DNA of 64,000 nucleotides from Burkholderia sp. D-99 (GCF_011605345.1 NZ_JAAOXM010000013.1:62001-126000); one strand, 5' to 3'. Shown: positions 1-7,501, counted from the first letter of the stretch. The notes: generated by a model from the sequence alone, not told the origin. Program-made: numbers and translations.

Positions 1-1455
1 GATCTCGCCTTCGCGCATCACCAGCACCCGGTCGGCGACGCCGATGATCTCCGGCAGTTCGCTCGAGATCACGATCACACCCACGCCGGCCCGGGCCAGT
101 TCGTTGATGATCCGGTAGATCTCGGATTTGGCACCGATGTCGACGCCGCGCGTCGGTTCGTCGAGGATCAGCACGCGCGGCTTCGTCTCGAGCAGGCGCG
201 ACAGCAGCACTTTCTGCTGGTTGCCGCCCGACAGCGCGCCGACGTTGACGTTCGCGTGGGGGACGCGGATCGACAGCGACGCAATGGCGTCGCGTGCGCG
301 CTCGGCGCCGCGCGCGAGGTCGAGCGCACCGAGCCGCGCATCGCGGTTGCAGACCGAGATGTTGATGTTGTCGCGCACGCTCATGTCGAGGAACAGGCCC
401 TGGCGCTTGCGGTCTTCGGTCAGGTAGACGAGGCCTGCGTCGATCGCGTCGCGCGGCGAGTGCGCGCCGAACGTGCGTTCGCCCACCTTCACGTCGCCGC
501 GCACGCGCGGTTCGGCGCCGAAGATCAGCCGTGCGAGTTCGGTGCGGCCTGCGCCGACGAGCCCCGCGATACCGAGCACTTCGCCGGCATGCAGGTCGAG
601 GCTGCAGCCGCGCACGCGCCCGCCGTCGGCGATGTCGCGTACCGACAGCAGCAGGTGGCCCGGGTCGTACGGCGCGTGTTCCTTCTTGTAAAAGCCGGAG
701 ATGTCGCGGCCGACCATCATCGCGACGAGACGCTCGGCCGACAGCGATGCGCGTTCGAGCGTGCCGACGTACGTGCCGTCACGCAGCACCGACACGCGGT
801 CGGACAGCTCGTAGATCTCCGCCATCCGGTGGCTGATGTAGATGATCGCGAGCCCTTCCTCGCGCAACTGGCGGATCAGGCGGAACAGGTGTTCGGTCTC
901 GCGCGACGACAGCGGCGTGGTCGGTTCGTCCATCACGAGGATGCGTGCGCGGGTGTGCACGGCGCGCGCAATCTCGACGAGCTGCTGCTCCGCGATCGAC
1001 AGCGTGTCGACGAGCGTGTCGGGCCCGAACGATGCGCCCAGGCGCGCGAGCACGTCTTCGCAGCCGCGCGCCATCGCCGCGCGGTCGATCGTGCCCCAGC
1101 GCCGGTTGCCGCGCCTCAGTTCGCGGCCGATGTAGATGTTTTCCGCGACGCTCAGGTTTGGCGACAGGCACAGTTCCTGGTAGATCACCGCGACGCCCGC
1201 ATCGCGTGCGGCTAGCGGGCCGTCGATGTCGATGCGTTCGCCGTCGATCAGGATCTCGCCGCCGGCATCAGCGCGGTATGCACCCGACAGGATCTTCATC
1301 AGCGTCGATTTGCCCGCGCCGTTTTCGCCCATCAGCGAATGGATCTCGCCGGGATAGACGGTCAGGCTCACGTTGTCGAGCGCACGCACAGCCGGGAACG
1401 TCTTGCTGATCCCGCGCATTTCGAGCAGCGGGCGGGGCGACTCAGATCGCGACAT
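1..1455 (-). CDS. Sugar ABC transporter ATP-binding protein (partial, runs off window start)
   Basis: This is the ATPase of a ribose/xylose-type (CUT2) sugar importer and acts at the inner membrane. The start is ATG at 1455, with an AGGAGGT ribosome site inside the end of the upstream ROK gene; the two genes overlap by 14 bp. Walker A GENGAGKST lies at residues 43-51. A second ABC half follows with the signature LSGGNQQK and a degenerate P-loop (GLVGAGRTEL), which is typical of RbsA/XylG proteins. About 485 residues are present; family members have about 500-520, so only the C-terminal tail is missing. The sugar cannot be told from the ATPase. The overlap indicates co-transcription with the ROK regulator; permease and binding-protein genes would be expected beyond the window. 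Confidence 0.93.
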   Translation of the reverse strand, partial: MSRSESPRPLLEMRGISKTFPAVRALDNVSLTVYPGEIHSLMGENGAGKSTLMKILSGAYRADAGGEILIDGERIDIDGPLAARDAGVAVIYQELCLSPNLSVAENIYIGRELRRGNRRWGTIDRAAMARGCEDVLARLGASFGPDTLVDTLSIAEQQLVEIARAVHTRARILVMDEPTTPLSSRETEHLFRLIRQLREEGLAIIYISHRMAEIYELSDRVSVLRDGTYVGTLERASLSAERLVAMMVGRDISGFYKKEHAPYDPGHLLLSVRDIADGGRVRGCSLDLHAGEVLGIAGLVGAGRTELARLIFGAEPRVRGDVKVGERTFGAHSPRDAIDAGLVYLTEDRKRQGLFLDMSVRDNINISVCNRDARLGALDLARGAERARDAIASLSIRVPHANVNVGALSGGNQQKVLLSRLLETKPRVLILDEPTRGVDIGAKSEIYRIINELARAGVGVIVISSELPEIIGVADRVLVMREGEI

Positions 1456-2689
1456 GGTTGACCTCCTGCGAGTCGGTGCGGGCGCCCTTGAGGATGCCGG
1501 CCCGCGGGGAGAAGTTGAAATACATCGGCAGCGTGGCCGCGCCGATCGCGCCGGCGTCGGCGCCGAACGTGCCTCGAACGAGCATCGGCGTGCCGCGCGC
1601 TTCGGGCGCGGTGGCGACGAGCGCTGCGCGCAGGCGCGTCGTGACCGCGTCGAGCAGGCCCGCATCGGTGTCGGCGTCGAGCACGACCACCGGTGCATCG
1701 ACCACACACAGCACAGCGCGCAACGCCGGTGCGAGCGCGTCGACGCAATCGTCGATCCATTCGTCGACCGCGGGCAGGCCGCGAGCGATGCAAGCTTCGA
1801 GATCGGCCCGGTTGTCGACCGTCTCGCCGTGATGGCGCAGATGGCGCACGAGTGCATGCAGCGACGCACGCGCGAGCAGGATGTCCCACGGGCCGCGCGG
1901 CGGCGGCGCGGAAGCCAGCCGGCTCGGCGGCACGGGAATCACGGCGATGTCGCCCGCATTGCCGGTCAAGCCGCGCAGGCAGTCGCCGTCGATCGCGATG
2001 CCGCCGCCGATCGCCGGCCCGATGAACAGGTAGACGAAGTCGTCGCACTGCCGGCCGTATCCGTAGAACAGCTCGGCGATCGCGGCCGCATTGCCGTCGT
2101 TTTCGCCGAAGACCGGAAGCGACAGCGTGCGGCTGAGGTCGCTTGCGAAATCGACGTCTTCCCACGCGCGGAACGTATCGGGTGCGAGGCCGAGTTCGCG
2201 CATCCACGCGCCGAGGTTGTAGGGCTGCGCGACGCCGATGCCGGTCAGGCGGGCGCGTTCGTGGTCGGGGAGCAGGGCTTGCATCGCGTCGATGTCGTGG
2301 CGGACGATCTCGAGCACGTCGGCCGGGGGAGGCAGCAGCGTGTCGTGCGAGCGGCGGCCGAGCACGTCGCCCGCGAAGTTGACGAGTGCCGTTTCGATGC
2401 GCATCCGGTCGAGATGGACGCCGATGCCGAACGCGCCGCGCGGGTCGAGGCGAATCAACGAGGCTGGCTGACCACGGTGGCCTTCCGTGCGGCCTGCGAA
2501 TTCGATCAGCTTCGCGTCGGCGAGCGACGCGATGATGCTGCCGACCGCCGTGCCCGTCATGTTTGCGAGGCGGGCGAGGTCGGCCTTTGACGCGCTGCCT
2601 GCGCGGCGCAGCGTCTTCAGCAGCAGGCGCTCGTTGTAACGGCGCACGTTGGCCGAATTGCTGCCCTGGCCGAAGTGCGGGCTTCTCAT
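1442..2689 (-). CDS. ROK-family transcriptional regulator
   Basis: This is a sugar-responsive repressor of the NagC/XylR (ROK) family, 415 aa. An N-terminal winged helix-turn-helix (about residues 15-65) precedes a sugar-kinase-like fold with a glycine-rich IGGGIAIDG segment. The cysteine zinc motif common in ROK proteins is not visible, so the effector domain is diverged. The ATG at 2689 is preferred over an upstream ATG at 2704, because AAGGAGA lies between the two and is correctly spaced for the downstream start. The gene heads an operon with the overlapping sugar ABC ATPase, and a perfect palindrome sits 37 bp upstream, so autoregulation and control of the transporter are likely. Confidence 0.9.
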   Translation of the reverse strand: MRSPHFGQGSNSANVRRYNERLLLKTLRRAGSASKADLARLANMTGTAVGSIIASLADAKLIEFAGRTEGHRGQPASLIRLDPRGAFGIGVHLDRMRIETALVNFAGDVLGRRSHDTLLPPPADVLEIVRHDIDAMQALLPDHERARLTGIGVAQPYNLGAWMRELGLAPDTFRAWEDVDFASDLSRTLSLPVFGENDGNAAAIAELFYGYGRQCDDFVYLFIGPAIGGGIAIDGDCLRGLTGNAGDIAVIPVPPSRLASAPPPRGPWDILLARASLHALVRHLRHHGETVDNRADLEACIARGLPAVDEWIDDCVDALAPALRAVLCVVDAPVVVLDADTDAGLLDAVTTRLRAALVATAPEARGTPMLVRGTFGADAGAIGAATLPMYFNFSPRAGILKGARTDSQEVNHVAI

Positions 2690-2725
2690 GGCGTCTCCTT
2701 CCATGGTGCGCCGTCGGGCGGCGCA

Positions 2726-2752
2726 TTAAATAAATCACGTTGATTTATTTAA
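2726..2752. promoter_or_regulatory. Perfect 12-3-12 palindrome, putative ROK operator
   Basis: The arms TTAAATAAATCA (2726-2737) and TGATTTATTTAA (2741-2752) are perfect inverted repeats around CGT. The site is strikingly AT-rich in a GC-rich background and lies 37 bp upstream of the ROK gene start. ROK repressors such as NagC and XylR bind long AT-rich palindromes, so this is most likely the operator of the operon. The rest of 2753-3018 holds no gene or other clear signal. Confidence 0.7.
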
Positions 2753-3019
2753 CCGCGTGAGCGCCGGCATGTCAGCTTAGGGAAATCCCGGTTTGGGTGG
2801 GGGCGGGGATGGCGGCGTGGGGCGCCTGGAATCGGGGACGAATAGCGGAAATCCAGTCATTCAGGCCAAAGGTGGCGTGGGTGGTGGCCTGAATCCGGGG
2901 CAATGGGGTTGTCGTCGGATTTGCAATGCGCCGTCACGGCACGTTTGCGCAGGCGACGCTAACCGGAGCGACTGGTCTGCTTGCGGATATGGGGGGATGT
3001 GTTTCCGGAGCCGGAAATG

Positions 3020-3050
3020 AAAAAAGGCCGGCTAGAAGCCGACCTTTTTA
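3020..3050 (-). terminator. Intrinsic terminator of tRNA-Leu copy 1
   Basis: Read on the minus strand, an 8-bp GC-rich stem (GGTCGGCT/AGCCGGCC, one G·U) with loop TCT is followed by six T. It starts about 10 nt after the CCA end of the tRNA gene. Nearly identical copies follow the other tRNA-Leu units. Confidence 0.85.
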
Positions 3051-3059
3051 AAAAACAGA

Positions 3060-3146
3060 TGGTGCCCAGGAGAGGACTCGAACCTCCACGATGTTGCCAC
3101 CGCTAGGACCTGAACCTAGTGCGTCTACCAATTCCGCCACCTGGGC
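3060..3146 (-). tRNA. tRNA-Leu(CAG), copy 1
   Basis: This is an 87-nt gene with encoded CCA. The acceptor stem GCCCAGG/CCTGGGC pairs fully and is followed by ACCA. The anticodon loop TTCAGGT within the CTAGG/CCTAG stem gives anticodon CAG, and a long variable arm is present as expected for a class II leucine tRNA. It has its own promoter and terminator. Confidence 0.97.
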
Positions 3147-3182
3147 ACGTTTTGCAGTAGCTGCTTGCTGCAAAGAAGTGAA

Positions 3183-3210
3183 ATTATAGCGTGCCTTGAG
3201 CGGCTGTCAA
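3183..3210 (-). promoter_or_regulatory. Promoter of tRNA-Leu copy 1
   Basis: On the minus strand TTGACA (3205-3210) and TATAAT (3183-3188) are separated by 16 bp. Both hexamers match the sigma-70 consensus exactly and lie about 40 nt upstream of the mature tRNA 5' end. Confidence 0.85.
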
Positions 3211-3399
3211 CAGAATTTGAGGTCGCGAACGAAAATAATTGGGCGGAAGAGTTCGTGGCATCGGGCAGCGTGCGCAAACATCGTGGCAGCAGGCGTGCAT
3301 CGTCGAACTTGTGATTCCGGATATGTACGCGGGTGCATCCATTCCGAATGCCGAGAATGAGAAATGGCCGGCTGGAAGCGGACTGTTTGAGAAAGCGGA

Positions 3400-3502
3400 T
3401 GGTGGTCAGGAGGGGGGGCACACATGCGCGACCCCGGCTGCGCTTGCAAGCGCAGCCTTTCGAGGCCTCACGCAAAGCGCGCAGGCGCTTTGTTTCCTGG
3501 GC
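3400..3502 (-). pseudogene. Decayed tRNA-Leu-derived hairpin element, copy A
   Basis: On the minus strand the sequence begins with the tRNA-Leu acceptor arm GCCCAGG and ends with a damaged 3' half (CCTGACC, then ACCA). The interior is not tRNA: it has a stem-loop CAAAGCGC/GCGCTTTG and a 22-bp perfect palindrome centred near 3450 (arms GGCTGCGCTTG/CAAGCGCAGCC). It is homologous to the better preserved element at 7260-7366. A decayed version of the tRNA terminator follows at about 3345-3395. The stretch 3211-3345 shows nothing else. Confidence 0.6.
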
Positions 3503-3510
3503 TTGAAATG

Positions 3511-3543
3511 AAAAAAGGCCGGCTAGAAGCCGACCTTTTTAAA
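3511..3543 (-). terminator. Intrinsic terminator of tRNA-Leu copy 2
   Basis: It has the same stem-loop and T-run as the terminator at 3020-3050 and begins a few nucleotides after the CCA end of tRNA-Leu copy 2. It separates that tRNA from the decayed element A. Confidence 0.85.
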
Positions 3544-3547
3544 TAAG

Positions 3548-3634
3548 TGGTGCCCAGGAGAGGACTCGAACCTCCACGATGTTGCCACCGCTAGGACCTG
3601 AACCTAGTGCGTCTACCAATTCCGCCACCTGGGC
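3548..3634 (-). tRNA. tRNA-Leu(CAG), copy 2
   Basis: The 87-nt gene is identical in sequence to copy 1 as far as can be compared, with encoded CCA, acceptor stem GCCCAGG/CCTGGGC and anticodon CAG. Its 5' flank differs from those of copies 1 and 3. Confidence 0.97.
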
Positions 3635-3665
3635 ACGTTTCGCTTGCTGCGATGCGAAGACCGCT

Positions 3666-3693
3666 ATTCTAGCGTGTCGGCGGAGCCTGTCAA
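3666..3693 (-). promoter_or_regulatory. Promoter of tRNA-Leu copy 2
   Basis: On the minus strand TTGACA (3688-3693) and TAGAAT (3666-3671) are separated by 16 bp, upstream of the tRNA. The -10 element is slightly weaker than in copies 1 and 3. Confidence 0.8.
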
Positions 3694-3743
3694 CACAATT
3701 TCATTCAAAGCGATAAAAATATTGCCCCTCGCGCGACGGATCC

Positions 3744-4733
3744 TTACGCGCCGACCGGATTCGCGCGTTTCGCGGCGAAATTCCAGCGCTGCGCCTGGCT
3801 CGTGTCGACTCGGGCCGGCAGCAGTCCGGCTGCGAGGAACGTGTCGGCGATCTTCTGCTGTTCGCCGAAGTTTTGCGCGACCACCGCGCGAACGAGATAA
3901 CTGCGCCGCGCATTCGCGCGTGCGATCGTCGTCGCGTCGAGCCCCCAGATCGGCGCGAGTGTATTCGCGGCCTCCTGCGGGTGGTCGCGCAGCCACGTGC
4001 CGGCCTGCGACAACTGGTCGAACAGGACCTGGACGACGTCGGGCCGCGCTGCCGCGAAACCGGTCGACGCGAGGTAGTAGCGCTGGTACGACGCGAGTCC
4101 GCTGCCGTCAGCGAGAATCCGTACGTCGGGATTCCGGTCGACCGACGCGACATAGGGATCCCACGTGATCCACGCGTCCACGCTGCCACGCTCGAACGCC
4201 GCGCGGCCGTCCGCGGGTGTCAGGTAGTGGATCGCCGCATCGGCCGGCCCGAGCTTCGCGCGTGCGAGCGCGGCAAGCAGCAGGTAATGGCTGCCGGCCG
4301 CCTTCGTGACCGCGATGCGCTTGCCCTTGAGATCGGCGAGCGTACGCAGTGCGCTGTCCTGCCTGACGACGATCGCCTGCGCCTTCGGTGAAGGCGCTTC
4401 CTGTGCGACGTACACGAAACGTGCATGCGCGGCCTGAGCGAAGACCGGGACCGTATCGGCCACGTCGGCGCTGAAATCGACGGCGCCGACGTTGAGCGCT
4501 TCGGTCAGCGGCAATCCGCTCGCGAATTCGTGCCACGACACGCGCAAGCCGAGCGGCGCCAGGGCCTGCTCGAGTGCACCGCGCGTCTTGAGCACCGTGA
4601 TGAGCGTCGACGACTTCTGGTAGCCGATACGCAGCACATCGGGTGCGTTCTCGGCGTGCGCTCGGACGCCGGCGGCAGTGAGGCCTGCGGCCAGCATCGC
4701 GCGCGCGAATGCGCGGCGGTTCATCGGCGTCAT
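3744..4733 (-). CDS. Aliphatic sulfonate ABC transporter substrate-binding protein (SsuA family), orphan
   Basis: This is a periplasmic binding protein of 329 aa for sulfonates or a related ligand. An N-terminal Tat/Sec-like leader (MNRRAFARAM, then a hydrophobic stretch and an AHAE cleavage region near residue 32) precedes an SsuA-like core with GYQKSST, LKGKRIAVTKAAGSHYLL and a WDPY segment. The start at 4733 is chosen because AAGGAG lies 10 nt upstream; an upstream ATG at 4763 has no such site. No permease or ATPase is adjacent. The ssuDCB genes about 19 kb away lack a binding protein, so this could serve them, but that is inference. The gene lies between two tRNA-Leu copies. Confidence 0.85.
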   Translation of the reverse strand: MTPMNRRAFARAMLAAGLTAAGVRAHAENAPDVLRIGYQKSSTLITVLKTRGALEQALAPLGLRVSWHEFASGLPLTEALNVGAVDFSADVADTVPVFAQAAHARFVYVAQEAPSPKAQAIVVRQDSALRTLADLKGKRIAVTKAAGSHYLLLAALARAKLGPADAAIHYLTPADGRAAFERGSVDAWITWDPYVASVDRNPDVRILADGSGLASYQRYYLASTGFAAARPDVVQVLFDQLSQAGTWLRDHPQEAANTLAPIWGLDATTIARANARRSYLVRAVVAQNFGEQQKIADTFLAAGLLPARVDTSQAQRWNFAAKRANPVGA

Positions 4734-5090
4734 GGGTCGTGCTCCTTGTCTGGTTCGTTGCATTGAAGCGAGCCGGCTAACGTACCAACAGGTCGAGCGG
4801 ACGATAACCGATAAATTCTGCTATCGATCCGGCTGGCGGGCATAAGAGCGGGGTGCCGATGCTCGCGGCGCACCCATGCATGTGCAGCCGATCGATGTTT
4901 CGAGCTTGCATATGATTGCATAGTCAAATATAGTCATTGCAGAAAATTTAGAGTCAGCGATTGGCGTTGTCGCGGGAAACACCCGCGCGTCGCGCCGATC
5001 GTTTTTTTCAATCACTTATCTGACATATCAGTTAATTTTGCTCGGTGCCGCGGCGGTTGTTCGCGTGGCGCCCGATCAGAAGGACATCCG
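4734..5090. promoter_or_regulatory. Divergent intergenic region between the SsuA-like and MFS genes
   Basis: No gene is seen in these 357 bp. The stretch 4900-5040 is AT-rich and must hold the promoters for both flanking genes. A short inverted repeat (CTGA-CATA-TCAG) lies at about 5020-5033, just upstream of the exporter gene, and could be a regulator site. No confident -35/-10 pair was identified. Confidence 0.4.
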
Positions 5091-6653
5091 ATGAAACCGT
5101 CCGAAAGTCCGGGCACGCCGGCACCGCTGACCGGCGCCAGCTTCGCGCTGGGAACGCTCGCGGTGGCGCTCGCCACGTTCATGAACGTTCTCGATTCATC
5201 GATCGCCAACGTCGCGATTCCAACCATTTCCGGCAATCTGGGCGTGTCCATCGACGAGGGTACGTGGGTCATCACGCTGTTCTCGGCGGCCAACGCGGTG
5301 TCGATCCCGCTGACCGGTTGGCTGACGCAGCGGGTCGGGCAGGTAAAGCTGTTCGTCTGGGCCATCCTGCTGTTCGTGCTGTCGTCGGCTGCGTGCGGGC
5401 TCGCGCCCAACCTGACCGTGCTCCTCGCCGCGCGGATCGTCCAGGGTGCCGTGGCCGGGCCGCTCGTGCCCTTGTCCCAGGCGTTGCTGCTCGCTTCGTT
5501 CCCGAAGGAGAAGAGTTCGAGCGCGCTGTCTCTGTGGGGGATGACGGCCACCGTCGGACCGATTGCCGGCCCCGCGCTCGGCGGCTGGATCACGGACAAC
5601 TACAGCTGGTCGTGGATCTTCTATATCAACGTGCCCGTCGGGTTGTTCGCGGCGGCCGTGATCTGGGCGCTCTATCGCAACCGGGAAACGCCGGCCCGCA
5701 AGCTGCCGGTCGACAAGGTCGGGCTGATCGCGCTGGTCGTGTGGGTTGCCGCACTGCAGGTCATGCTCGACAAGGGCAAGGATCTCGACTGGTTCAATTC
5801 GTCGACGATCTGGATCCTGACCATCGTGGCGGTGGTCGGCTTCGTGTTCTTCCTGATCTGGGAGTTGACCGAAGCGCGCCCGATCGTCGATCTCAGGCTG
5901 TTTGCACAACGAAATTTTCTCGGTGGAACGTTGGCCATCTCGATTGCGTTTGCGGTATTTTTCGCGAATCTCGTGATCCTGCCGCAATGGATACAGGGCT
6001 CGCTTGGCTATCCGGTCGTCAATGCGGGCCTCGTCACCGCGCCGCTCGGCATCTTCGCGGTGATCCTCGCGCCGGTGGTCGGCAAGGTGATGCCGAAATC
6101 GGACATGCGTGTGCTCGTCACGTTTGCGTTTCTCGGCTTTGCCGGCGTATTTTTCATGCGCTCGCGCTATACGACGGGCGTCGACACGTGGACGCTCGTG
6201 GTGCCCACGTTGCTGCAGGGCATCCCGACGGCGTTCTTCATGACGCCGCTCACGTCGATCATCCTGTCCGGGCTGCCGCCCGAGCGCATCCCGGCGGCCG
6301 CGGGCCTGTCCAATTTCGCGCGCGTGTTCATGGGCGCGGTCGGCACGTCGCTCGCGAGCACCGCCTGGAACGACCGCACGATCCTGCATCACGCGCAACT
6401 GGCCGAGCAGGGCAGTGTGAACAACCCGATCTTCGCGAGCGCGGTCGCCAGCGTGCAGAGCGCGCTCGACGCCGGTGCGCCGAAGGCGCTGACCTACCTT
6501 GAGGCGACGTTGAATGCGCAGGCGACGATGCTCGGGCTGAACGACGTGTTCTGGCTGTCGGCGGTGATCTTCGTGCTGATCATTCCGCTGGTCTGGGTGA
6601 CGAAGCCGGGCAAGGGCGTGGCTGCCGGGGCCGCGGCAGCCGGCGGGCATTGA
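5091..6653 (+). CDS. DHA2-family (EmrB/QacA) multidrug efflux MFS transporter
   Basis: This inner-membrane proton-coupled drug exporter has 520 aa, the usual length for 14-helix DHA2 proteins. Early hydrophobic segments include the DHA2 motif around VLDSSIANVAIPTI (residues 34-47), and the motif A-like region GWLTQRVGQ follows. AAGGACAT precedes the ATG at a good distance. There is no adjacent membrane-fusion partner (EmrA) gene, so any periplasmic partner is encoded elsewhere. A MarR regulator follows on the same strand after about 100 bp and probably controls it. The segment is bounded by tRNA-Leu genes. Confidence 0.93.
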   Translation: MKPSESPGTPAPLTGASFALGTLAVALATFMNVLDSSIANVAIPTISGNLGVSIDEGTWVITLFSAANAVSIPLTGWLTQRVGQVKLFVWAILLFVLSSAACGLAPNLTVLLAARIVQGAVAGPLVPLSQALLLASFPKEKSSSALSLWGMTATVGPIAGPALGGWITDNYSWSWIFYINVPVGLFAAAVIWALYRNRETPARKLPVDKVGLIALVVWVAALQVMLDKGKDLDWFNSSTIWILTIVAVVGFVFFLIWELTEARPIVDLRLFAQRNFLGGTLAISIAFAVFFANLVILPQWIQGSLGYPVVNAGLVTAPLGIFAVILAPVVGKVMPKSDMRVLVTFAFLGFAGVFFMRSRYTTGVDTWTLVVPTLLQGIPTAFFMTPLTSIILSGLPPERIPAAAGLSNFARVFMGAVGTSLASTAWNDRTILHHAQLAEQGSVNNPIFASAVASVQSALDAGAPKALTYLEATLNAQATMLGLNDVFWLSAVIFVLIIPLVWVTKPGKGVAAGAAAAGGH

Positions 6654-6691
6654 GCCGATGCGGGCGGCGCGTACGCGAGATGCCGCGTGCC

Positions 6692-6720
6692 TTGAAAAAT
6701 CGTGATGTCGCAATTATTGT
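6692..6720 (+). promoter_or_regulatory. Putative promoter of the marR-type gene
   Basis: TTGAAA (6692-6697) and TATTGT (6715-6720) are separated by 17 bp, directly upstream of the MarR gene. The -10 hexamer is the left arm of an inverted repeat, so repressor binding would block the promoter. Confidence 0.55.
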
Positions 6721-6734
6721 GTCGGTCAACAATA
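6715..6734. promoter_or_regulatory. Inverted repeat, putative MarR-family operator
   Basis: The arms TATTGTG (6715-6721) and AACAATA (6728-6734) match at six of seven positions around a 6-bp spacer. MarR proteins bind such short AT-rich palindromes of about 20 bp, and here it overlaps the -10 region of the MarR gene, consistent with autorepression. Confidence 0.55.
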
Positions 6735-6752
6735 TGCGACTCAGCGAGCACG

Positions 6753-7190
6753 ATGGAACACTACACGCCGAAGAATTTCCTGCACACCGAAAGCGTGGGG
6801 TTCGTACTCGCGAAGGCGCGCAACCTGATCACGTCCGAGATGGATGCGGCGTTGAAGGATCTCGATATCACGGCGCAGCAGATGGGCGTCCTGCTGTCCC
6901 TGCGGATCGGTAGCGCGGCGACGCCTTTCGAATTGTCGAAGCTGCTCGGTGTCGACACCGGGCTGATGACGCGTGTGCTCGACAAGCTGGAGGACAAGGG
7001 GCTCGTCGAGCGTTCGCGCAGCGTCAGCGATCGGCGGGTGGTGAACCTCGCGCTGACCGAAGCGGGGCAGGCGGTCGCCGCGCAGATTCCGGAGATTGCG
7101 CCGAAGGTGCTCAACGCCCGCTTGCGGAAATTTTCGAAGGCCGAGTTTGACGAGCTGTCCAGGCTGCTGCGCAAGTTCATCGGCGAGTAA
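6753..7190 (+). CDS. MarR-family transcriptional regulator
   Basis: This 145-aa winged-helix repressor resembles regulators of drug efflux and aromatic-compound stress. The recognition region is around FELSKLLGVDTGLMTRVLDKLEDKGLV (about residues 60-85) and the wing around RSVSDRRVVNLALT. The start at 6753 (MEHYTPKN) is chosen because the family begins there and because the upstream in-frame stretch overlaps the promoter and palindrome. It follows the DHA2 exporter, its likely target. Confidence 0.88.
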   Translation: MEHYTPKNFLHTESVGFVLAKARNLITSEMDAALKDLDITAQQMGVLLSLRIGSAATPFELSKLLGVDTGLMTRVLDKLEDKGLVERSRSVSDRRVVNLALTEAGQAVAAQIPEIAPKVLNARLRKFSKAEFDELSRLLRKFIGE

Positions 7191-7220
7191 GCCGGGCGCC
7201 GTTTCCTGGCGCCGGAAATG

Positions 7221-7255
7221 AAAAAAGGCCGGCTAGAAGCCGACCTTTTTAAAAA
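7221..7255 (-). terminator. Intrinsic terminator following tRNA-like element B
   Basis: This is the same stem-loop plus T6 as at the other tRNA-Leu units, on the minus strand. Its spacing from element B equals the spacing of the other terminators from true tRNA CCA ends. It also lies 30 bp downstream of marR and could act weakly on the plus strand. Confidence 0.8.
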
Positions 7256-7259
7256 CAGA

Positions 7260-7366
7260 TGGTGCCCAGGAGAGGACTCGGTCACACATGCGCGACCCCG
7301 GCTGCGCTTGCAAGCGCATCCTTTCGAGTCCTCACGCAAAGCGCGCAGGCGCTTTGCTTCCTGGGC
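7260..7366 (-). pseudogene. tRNA-Leu-derived hairpin element, copy B (tRNA-like)
   Basis: The 107-nt sequence on the minus strand keeps the tRNA-Leu acceptor stem (GCCCAGG/CCTGGGC), the ACCA end and the last ~20 nt of tRNA-Leu. The body is replaced by other stems: GCAAAGCGC/GCGCTTTGC (9 bp), then GAGGACTCG/CGAGTCCTC (9 bp) enclosing hairpins with arms TGCGC/GCGCA and GGTCGC/GTGACC. No anticodon arm or normal T arm exists. It sits exactly where a tRNA would be relative to its terminator, but has no promoter of its own; transcription would need read-through from tRNA-Leu copy 3. It may be a broken tRNA gene with an inserted palindromic repeat, or a tRNA-like RNA. Confidence 0.6.
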
Positions 7367-7374
7367 TTGAAATG

Positions 7375-7404
7375 AAAAAAGGCCGGCTAGAAGCCGACCT
7401 TTTT
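7375..7404 (-). terminator. Intrinsic terminator of tRNA-Leu copy 3
   Basis: This copy of the shared terminator stem-loop and T-run on the minus strand begins about 10 nt after the CCA end of tRNA-Leu copy 3. Confidence 0.85.
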
Positions 7405-7414
7405 ATGAAACAGA

Positions 7415-7501
7415 TGGTGCCCAGGAGAGGACTCGAACCTCCACGATGTTGCCACCGCTAGGACCTGAACCTAGTGCGTCTACCAATTCCGCCACCTGGG
7501 C
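7415..7501 (-). tRNA. tRNA-Leu(CAG), copy 3
   Basis: This 87-nt gene with encoded CCA has anticodon CAG and the same sequence as copies 1 and 2. Its 5' flank (about 45 bp) is nearly identical to that of copy 1, which points to recent duplication or gene conversion. Confidence 0.97.

Noticed and set aside
3125..3511. Small frames across the tRNA-Leu elements (also 6761-7339)
   Set aside because: They are translations of the repeated terminator, hairpin and tRNA sequences. The similarity between the two copies comes from the repeats, not from a conserved protein.
5196..6713. 505-codon minus-strand frame opposite the DHA2 exporter
   Set aside because: It is a GC-driven shadow with Arg/His-rich composition, while the plus strand encodes a clear transporter.
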